The notes under the pieces were generated by a model. That model did no database searches, was not told the DNA's origin, and saw only the letters and a list, made by a program, of their open reading frames with translations. A stretch of 21,474 nucleotides of DNA. It comes from CAZCBJ01 sp964496705. GTDB taxonomy: Bacteria; Chloroflexota; Anaerolineae; Anaerolineales; Anaerolineaceae. Made by a program: the position numbers and the translations under genes. The stretch's first letter is position 1; each line of letters opens with the position of its first letter. Of this stretch, positions 16,537-21,474 are shown piece by piece. Location: assembly GCA_964496705.1 (NCBI GenBank), contig CAZCBJ010000048.1, forward strand, positions 1-21,474. Reading direction: 5' to 3'.

Positions 16537-18138
16537 ATGGCAGTCAATCGATTGGCAACCCGCAGCTCAATCGCCCTCCTGAACAGCCAGATCGGCGAAC
16601 TGGTCAAGCGGGCTATGGACATCATCGTCTCGTTAATCGCCTTGATCTTTTTACTGCCATTTTTCTGTTGGATTGTCATTGCCATCCGGCGCGATTCGCC
16701 TGGCCCGTTTCTTTTTCGCGGCAGGCGCATGGGCAAGAATGGCAAGCCGTTTACCATTTTAAAATTCCGCACCATGTATGAATGCCCATCCAGTTATAAC
16801 GGTCCGAGCGTGACCGCCTGCGACGATGCGCGGGTGACCAGGGTCGGCAGAATTCTACGCGACACCAAACTGAATGAGCTGCCACAATTCTGGAATGTGC
16901 TGGTAGGCGAGATGAGCCTGGTTGGGCCGCGACCGGAGGATGTCGAAATCGCCAAAACCTGGCCAAAAGATGTGTGGGATGAAGTCCTCTCGGTCCGCCC
17001 CGGGGTCACCAGCCCGGCCACCATCCTGTACCACGACGAAGAGAAAATCCTGACCAGCGGGAACCTGTTTGAAAAGTACATGAATGAACTGGCTCCCGAT
17101 AAATCCCGCCTGGATCAACTGTATGTCCGTCACCACTCGTTTTCACTCGATCTGGACATCCTCTTCTGGACTTTCCTCATTCTCCTGCCATTGATCGGCA
17201 AGTCGCTTTTACCCAGCGAGGAAAAGCTCTTCGCCGGCCCCATTTCACAATTCATCCGCCATAATCTAAGCTGGTTCACCCTTGACCTGGTTACTGCCCT
17301 GGCGGTTTTCTATGTCACAGACCTGATCTGGGTTGATCTGTTCCCCCCTCAGATGGGCTGGATCAACGCACTGGCGACGGTGGGCGTGTTCATCATTACC
17401 CTGCACCTGACCGGCATCCTATTCGGCTTGAACCGGGTACGCTGGCAAAAAGCTGTGCCAAGAGATGTCATCCACCTGGCATTTCCCTGGCTCTTTGCCT
17501 GCTTGGTCACCGCCAGCCTGTATATTGCCTTCTTTGGTTTACGACAGGATGTCATCCTGGTGCCGTTCATCCTCTCATTGGTCGGATTCTCCATCCTGCG
17601 CTTCCGCAGCCGCCTGTTCAACAGCCTGACCCGTTGGTTGATCAACAGCAGCGCAGCCGCCCGCGCCACGCGCGAACGCGTGCTGATCATCGGCACCGGA
17701 CGAACTGCCGAGCATATCGCCTGGATATTCGAGCACCCTGCATATCAGAATAAGTTCAACGTGATGGGCTTCATTGACGACAATTTCACCTCTGCCGGCG
17801 GCCGTATTTACGGCTCCAACGTGATCGGCACGTATAAGCAAATACCGGAAATTCTCCGGCGCATGGGTATCGGCCTCGTAATTCTGGCTGACCACACCCT
17901 GCAGGTTGATGATTTTCATGACATTGACCGGGCATGCCAGCAGGCCAGCGCCCGCCTGGTTCAGATACCCGATATTTTTGGCAGTTTTCTCAACCTGCAG
18001 GGCGACCTGATTCCAGAATCCGAATCGACGCTCTCAACGCCAGACGATCCGCGGTGTTTGGTCTGCATGCTGCGCGATACCGAGCATGACGATTGCTGGC
18101 AGCCAAAGCCTTCAAACCAGCCTGGGTCTTTTCATTAG
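16537..18138 (+). CDS. Undecaprenyl-phosphate sugar-1-phosphate transferase with permuted domain order
   Basis: This is a 533-residue inner-membrane protein that would start repeat-unit synthesis by moving a sugar-1-phosphate from a nucleotide sugar to undecaprenyl phosphate. The transferase domain is N-terminal (about 24-215): a membrane-inserted helix, FTILKFRTM, TRVGRILR, LNELPQFWNVLVGEMSLVGPRPE and a later PGVTSPATILYHDEE. It is followed by four membrane segments (about 247-350) and a Rossmann-like domain (about 385-455, RVLIIGTGRTAE, FNVMGFIDDN). In usual WbaP/WcaJ enzymes these last parts precede the transferase domain. Asn113 stands where the catalytic Asp of the DE pair is usual. AAGGGG lies 7 nt before ATG. 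It closes the plus-strand transcript, followed by a strong terminator. The C-terminal half also resembles the start of CapD-type dehydratases. Confidence 0.88.
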   Translation: MAVNRLATRSSIALLNSQIGELVKRAMDIIVSLIALIFLLPFFCWIVIAIRRDSPGPFLFRGRRMGKNGKPFTILKFRTMYECPSSYNGPSVTACDDARVTRVGRILRDTKLNELPQFWNVLVGEMSLVGPRPEDVEIAKTWPKDVWDEVLSVRPGVTSPATILYHDEEKILTSGNLFEKYMNELAPDKSRLDQLYVRHHSFSLDLDILFWTFLILLPLIGKSLLPSEEKLFAGPISQFIRHNLSWFTLDLVTALAVFYVTDLIWVDLFPPQMGWINALATVGVFIITLHLTGILFGLNRVRWQKAVPRDVIHLAFPWLFACLVTASLYIAFFGLRQDVILVPFILSLVGFSILRFRSRLFNSLTRWLINSSAAARATRERVLIIGTGRTAEHIAWIFEHPAYQNKFNVMGFIDDNFTSAGGRIYGSNVIGTYKQIPEILRRMGIGLVILADHTLQVDDFHDIDRACQQASARLVQIPDIFGSFLNLQGDLIPESESTLSTPDDPRCLVCMLRDTEHDDCWQPKPSNQPGSFH

Positions 18139-18198
18139 AATTTTTATATATATGTGATGATTTAGTTTTGTGGATTTTTACTGGGATTTCGGGGGATC

Positions 18199-18234
18199 AA
18201 CAAAAGCAGCGCCTGGATCGGCGCTGCTTTTGTT
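18199..18234. terminator. Bidirectional intrinsic terminator
   Basis: A perfect 15 bp inverted repeat with a 6 nt loop (TGGATC). The arms are AACAAAAGCAGCGCC and GGCGCTGCTTTTGTT, with a short T-run after the right arm and A-run symmetry on the left. It lies 60 nt after the sugar transferase stop and 34 nt after the converging surface-protein gene, so it can end both transcripts. Confidence 0.9.
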
Positions 18235-18267
18235 TTCCGTCAAAGTTGAAAGACCAACCTCACCTGC

Positions 18268-21200
18268 TCATGGCGCGATGGTGAAGTCGCGCACCTCAGA
18301 CCACAAGCTGGGTCCGTTGGCGCCGTTGGCGCGCACCCGCCAGTAGAGCTTGACTCCTTTGGGTAGGGTGATGGACGAAGCGTAGATGGAAGTGGTGCGC
18401 ACGGTGCTGATCAGGGTGGTGGAGAAGTTGGCGTATTTGGAAACCTGCAGCGTGTAGCTCGTCGCGCCGGGGACATCTTCCCAGTCAAACGTCGGGCGAA
18501 CCAACGTCACCACTTCAGCCTGGGCAGGCGTCAGCAACACCGGCAACGCCAGCGCGGTGCGGAACGAGCGCACAGCAGACCAGGCGCTGTACTGCCCGCT
18601 GGTATTGAACGAGCGCACCCGCCAGTAGTAGCGCGTGTTGGCCGCCAGGTCCGCCGGGAAGGTGTACTCGGAGTTGGTCGCCCCGGCGATATTCTGCTCG
18701 GTGACCAGCGCGGTGAAGCCCACATCCGTGGCAGCCTGCAGGTGATACACGTCGAAGGTCGTGCCCAACGGCGCCGTCACGTTGCCCCAGTCCAGCTTGG
18801 GGGTGTAGTCTGTGGTGAGTGCGTCATTGGCCGGGGAGACCAGCACCGGGGTGCCCGGTGGGTTGCCGGTGGTGAAGCTGCGCACTTCCGAATACAGGCT
18901 CGGCCCATTTGCGCCGTTGGCGCGCACCCGCCAGTAGTACAGCGAGTTGGCGCTCAAGTCAGCCGGCGGGGTGTAGCTCGTGCCGGTCAGCGTGGCATAT
19001 CGCACCACGGACGAGAAACTGGGCACGGTGGAGATTTGCACATAGTAGCTGGTTGCGGCGACAGCCGGAGTCCATTCCAGGGTGGGCCGCTTATTATGCA
19101 GGTTCTCGGCATTGGCCGGAGCGGTCAACTGCGGGAAGCGCAGCGCGGTGCGGAACGAGCGCACAGCAGACCAGGCGCTGTACTGCCCGCTGGTATTGAA
19201 CGAGCGCACCCGCCAGTAGTAGCGCGTGTTGGCCGCCAGGTCCGCCGGGAAGGTGTACTCGGAGTTGGTCGCCCCGGCGATATTCTGCTCGGTGACCAGC
19301 GCGGTGAAGCCCACATCCGTGGCAGCCTGCAGGTGATACACGTCGAAGGTCGTGCCCAACGGCGCCGTCACGTTGCCCCAGTCCAGCTTGGGGGTGTAGT
19401 CTGTGGTGAGTGCGTCATTGGCCGGGGAGACCAGCACCGGGGTGCCCGGTGGGTTGCCGGTGGTGAAGCTGCGCACTTCCGAATACAGGCTCGGCCCATT
19501 TGCGCCGTTGGCGCGCACCCGCCAGTAGTACAGCGAGTTGGCGCTCAAGTCAGCCGGCGGGGTGTAGCTCGTGCCGGTCAGCGTGGCATATCGCACCACG
19601 GACGAGAAACTGGGCACGGTGGAGATTTGCACATAGTAGCTGGTTGCGGCGACAGCCGGAGTCCATTCCAGGGTGGGCCGCTTATTATGCAGGTTCTCGG
19701 CATTGGCCGGAGCGGTCAACTGCGGGAAGCGCAGCGCGGTGCGGAACGAGCGCACAGCAGACCAGGCGCTGTACTGCCCGCTGGTATTGAACGAGCGCAC
19801 CCGCCAGTAGTAGCGCGTGTTGGCCGCCAGGTCTGCTGGGAAAGTGTACTCTGAGTTGGTCGCCCCGGCGATATTCTGCTCGGTGACCAGCGCGGTGAAG
19901 CCCGCATCCGTGGCAGCCTGCAGGTGATACACGTCGAAGGTCGTGCCCGTTGGGACTGCCACATTTCCCCAATCCAGACGAGGGGTCAGGTCGGTGGACA
20001 GAGCATTGTTGGCCGGCAGGAGCAGCGTTGGCACGCCGGGCGGATTGGGTGTCTTGAAGCTGCGCACCTCGGACCACAGGCTGGGTCCATTGGTGCCGTT
20101 GCTGCGCACCCGCCAGTAGATGATCGTGGATTTGGTCAAGTCGCTGGCCGGAGTGAAGTTGGAGACAGCGCGGGTGGTGGTCAGGAACGGCGAGGCCATG
20201 TTGGCTGCAGTGGACAATTGCAGTGTGTAACCGGTCACACCGGCCACATCCTCCCAATCCATCTCGGGCCGCAGCATCAAGGGTTCCGCGCCATTGGCTG
20301 GGGCGGTCAATCCAGGCGGCAGCAAGGCTTCGCGGAAGGTGAATACGCTGGACCAGTTGCTGAATTGTCCCACAGTGTTGTAAGCCCTCACCCGCCAGAA
20401 GAACTTTGTATTCGCATCCAGGTCGTTGAGCAGGGTGAATTCCGAGTTGGCCAGACCGGTGATGTATTGGTTCAGCACCACATCCGTGAAGGCGTTGTCG
20501 CGCGCCACCTGCAGTTGATAATGCAGGAAGGTTGTTCCAGCCGGGACGATGGAGGAGCTCCAATCCAGACGCGGCGTGCGGTCGGTGGTCAGCGCATTGT
20601 TGGCCGGTGAAGAAGGTATCGGCACATAGGGCGGTTTGGTTGTCGGCGGGGTGGCATTGACCGTCACGGCCACATCTGCCGCATTGCTGTCCGCATTCCC
20701 ATCATTGGCTGTGTAGGTGAACAGGTCCGCCCCGCTGTACTGGTAGTCCGGGTCATAGACCAACAAACCGCCGTTCACAAACGCAACGCCATGCGCGCCC
20801 TGTGTATCAATCGCATAGGTCAGCGGATCGCTCTCCACGTCCGTGCAGGACGGAAGCGTGTGGCCTTCGGTATTGATCGTGGTTACCAAAACCACCGCCA
20901 CACACACCGGCGCATCGTTGACCGAATTCACCGTCACGGTGACGGTGGCGGTATTGCTGTCATTAAACCCGTCGTTGGCCTTGTAAGTAAAGCTGTCTGG
21001 ACCAAAGTAGTTGGCGGCGGGATCGTAGACCAGTTTACCGCCGACCACCGCAGCCGACCCATGGGCGGGTTGGCCGACGATGCTGTAGGTGAGGGCGTCG
21101 CTGGGATCCACACAAACCGGATCCGCTTTGCCCTGGTTATCTTCATCTGTGCCCAGCACGGTATCCTGGCAGGTGGGGGCAGTATTACTGAAGGTCGCCG

Positions 21201-21474
21201 TCACCGATCTGGCCTGGGTCATGGTCACCTGGCAAGTGCTCGTGCCGGAGCAGCCTGCGCCGCTCCAGCCGGTGAAGGTCGAGCTGGCGTCCGGCGCGGC
21301 GGTTAAGGTCACCACAACGCCGTGATTGTAAGCTTCACTGCAGTCCGCGCCGCAACTGATCCCGGCCGGGGCGCTGGTTACGCTGCCCGTGCCGTTGCCG
21401 TCTTTACTCACACTCAGTGTGTACGTTTTGAGGGTGAATGTCGCCGTAACGGATTTGACCGCATCCACCGTCAC
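18268..21474 (-). CDS. Large secreted repeat protein, C-terminal part (InlB-type, Big_9-like and FN3-like modules)
   Basis: The 3' 1,068 codons of a gene whose start lies beyond the right edge. Numbering from the edge: residues 1-14 end one InlB-type bacterial repeat; 15-95 form a complete one with paired cysteines (ISCGADC, GAGCSGTSTC). Residues 97-283 hold two cadherin/Big_9-like modules (LVYDP, FGPDSFTYKANDG), each with an opening Cys pair. Residues 290-1068 contain eight FN3-like modules alternating between a longer type (about 105 residues, ending RVRSFNTSGQYSAWS) and a shorter type (about 92 residues, YYWRVRANGANGPSL). This suggests an extended surface or matrix adhesin that could bind the polysaccharide made nearby. 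The protein ends DFTIAP with no LPXTG, PEP-CTERM or other sorting tail. A perfect 591 bp duplication lies inside. Confidence 0.85.
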   Translation of the reverse strand: MTVDAVKSVTATFTLKTYTLSVSKDGNGTGSVTSAPAGISCGADCSEAYNHGVVVTLTAAPDASSTFTGWSGAGCSGTSTCQVTMTQARSVTATFSNTAPTCQDTVLGTDEDNQGKADPVCVDPSDALTYSIVGQPAHGSAAVVGGKLVYDPAANYFGPDSFTYKANDGFNDSNTATVTVTVNSVNDAPVCVAVVLVTTINTEGHTLPSCTDVESDPLTYAIDTQGAHGVAFVNGGLLVYDPDYQYSGADLFTYTANDGNADSNAADVAVTVNATPPTTKPPYVPIPSSPANNALTTDRTPRLDWSSSIVPAGTTFLHYQLQVARDNAFTDVVLNQYITGLANSEFTLLNDLDANTKFFWRVRAYNTVGQFSNWSSVFTFREALLPPGLTAPANGAEPLMLRPEMDWEDVAGVTGYTLQLSTAANMASPFLTTTRAVSNFTPASDLTKSTIIYWRVRSNGTNGPSLWSEVRSFKTPNPPGVPTLLLPANNALSTDLTPRLDWGNVAVPTGTTFDVYHLQAATDAGFTALVTEQNIAGATNSEYTFPADLAANTRYYWRVRSFNTSGQYSAWSAVRSFRTALRFPQLTAPANAENLHNKRPTLEWTPAVAATSYYVQISTVPSFSSVVRYATLTGTSYTPPADLSANSLYYWRVRANGANGPSLYSEVRSFTTGNPPGTPVLVSPANDALTTDYTPKLDWGNVTAPLGTTFDVYHLQAATDVGFTALVTEQNIAGATNSEYTFPADLAANTRYYWRVRSFNTSGQYSAWSAVRSFRTALRFPQLTAPANAENLHNKRPTLEWTPAVAATSYYVQISTVPSFSSVVRYATLTGTSYTPPADLSANSLYYWRVRANGANGPSLYSEVRSFTTGNPPGTPVLVSPANDALTTDYTPKLDWGNVTAPLGTTFDVYHLQAATDVGFTALVTEQNIAGATNSEYTFPADLAANTRYYWRVRSFNTSGQYSAWSAVRSFRTALALPVLLTPAQAEVVTLVRPTFDWEDVPGATSYTLQVSKYANFSTTLISTVRTTSIYASSITLPKGVKLYWRVRANGANGPSLWSEVRDFTIAP
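18550..19140 (-). repeat. Direct repeat copy 1 (591 bp)
   Basis: Perfectly identical by eye to 19141-19731. The 591 bp unit equals 197 codons and keeps frame. It encodes one pair of FN3-like modules. Identity at lag 591 runs for 693 bp in all (18550-19242 against 19141-19833). Confidence 0.9.
19141..19731 (-). repeat. Direct repeat copy 2 (591 bp)
   Basis: Identical to copy 1 in direct tandem. The unit border as drawn (CAGCGCGGTG start) is where copy 1 loses identity on its left side. Confidence 0.9.
19732..19948 (-). repeat. Partial third repeat copy
   Basis: Matches the first 217 bp of copies 1 and 2. It is identical to 19833, then has five substitutions up to 19948, after which it diverges sharply. 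It covers most of an older FN3-like module from which the tandem copies seem to derive. Confidence 0.85.

Noticed and set aside
18268..18320. C-terminal sorting signal on the repeat protein
   Set aside because: The protein ends right after the last FN3-like module; no LPXTG, PEP-CTERM, T9SS-type or membrane tail is present.
18742..19854. Long plus-strand open frame of about 370 codons opposite the repeat protein
   Set aside because: It is the antisense of the 591 bp repeats; the repeat length is a multiple of three, so an open antisense frame is copied along. Its product has no recognisable domain and no ribosome-binding site.
18550..19948. Tandem repeats as a CRISPR array
   Set aside because: The unit is 591 bp, coding and in frame, with no spacers.

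Overview
The window looks like part of a capsule or exopolysaccharide locus from a member of the Chloroflexota, probably an Anaerolineae-like lineage. This placement rests on general impression: moderate GC, all-GT4 glycosyltransferases, a single-polypeptide Wzc-type protein with no visible outer-membrane Wza, and long FN3/InlB-type surface proteins. There is no rRNA or other phylogenetic marker, so it is an inference.

Layout. A long minus-strand operon runs from about 14,820 down to and past the left edge. It starts at a full-consensus sigma-70-type promoter (TTGACA, 16 bp, TATAAT). In transcription order it encodes a Wzz/BY-kinase fusion (TTG start), a putative glycoside-hydrolase lipoprotein with a golvesin-like C-terminal domain, a nucleotidyltransferase-kinase fusion, a second P-loop kinase, a Wzx-type flippase, a GT4 glycosyltransferase, a Wzy/O-antigen-ligase-type membrane protein broken by a frameshift, a formyltransferase-like/GINT1-like two-domain protein, two more GT4 enzymes, and the start of an unrecognised gene that leaves the window. 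Several junctions overlap by 4 to 13 bp, which suggests translational coupling.

A roughly 750 bp non-coding region (14,675-15,420) separates this operon from a divergent plus-strand pair: a FemAB/GNAT-like acyltransferase and a sugar-1-phosphate transferase whose domains are in reverse of the usual order. A strong hairpin at 18,199-18,234 ends that transcript. Converging on it is the 3' part of a very large gene for a secreted repeat protein (InlB-type repeats, two cadherin/Big_9-like modules, eight FN3-like modules), which contains a perfect 591 bp tandem duplication.

How the genes fit together. The sugar transferase would load the first sugar phosphate on undecaprenyl phosphate. The three GT4 enzymes, and perhaps the GINT1-like protein, would extend the repeat unit. 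Wzx would flip it, Wzy (if functional) would polymerise it, and the BY-kinase would control chain length and export. The lipoprotein hydrolase, the acyltransferase and the two kinase-like proteins are the least conventional parts and are the best candidates for polymer trimming or decoration. The most notable items are the permuted sugar transferase, the kinase pair, the formyltransferase/GINT1 fusion, the broken Wzy and the 591 bp repeat.
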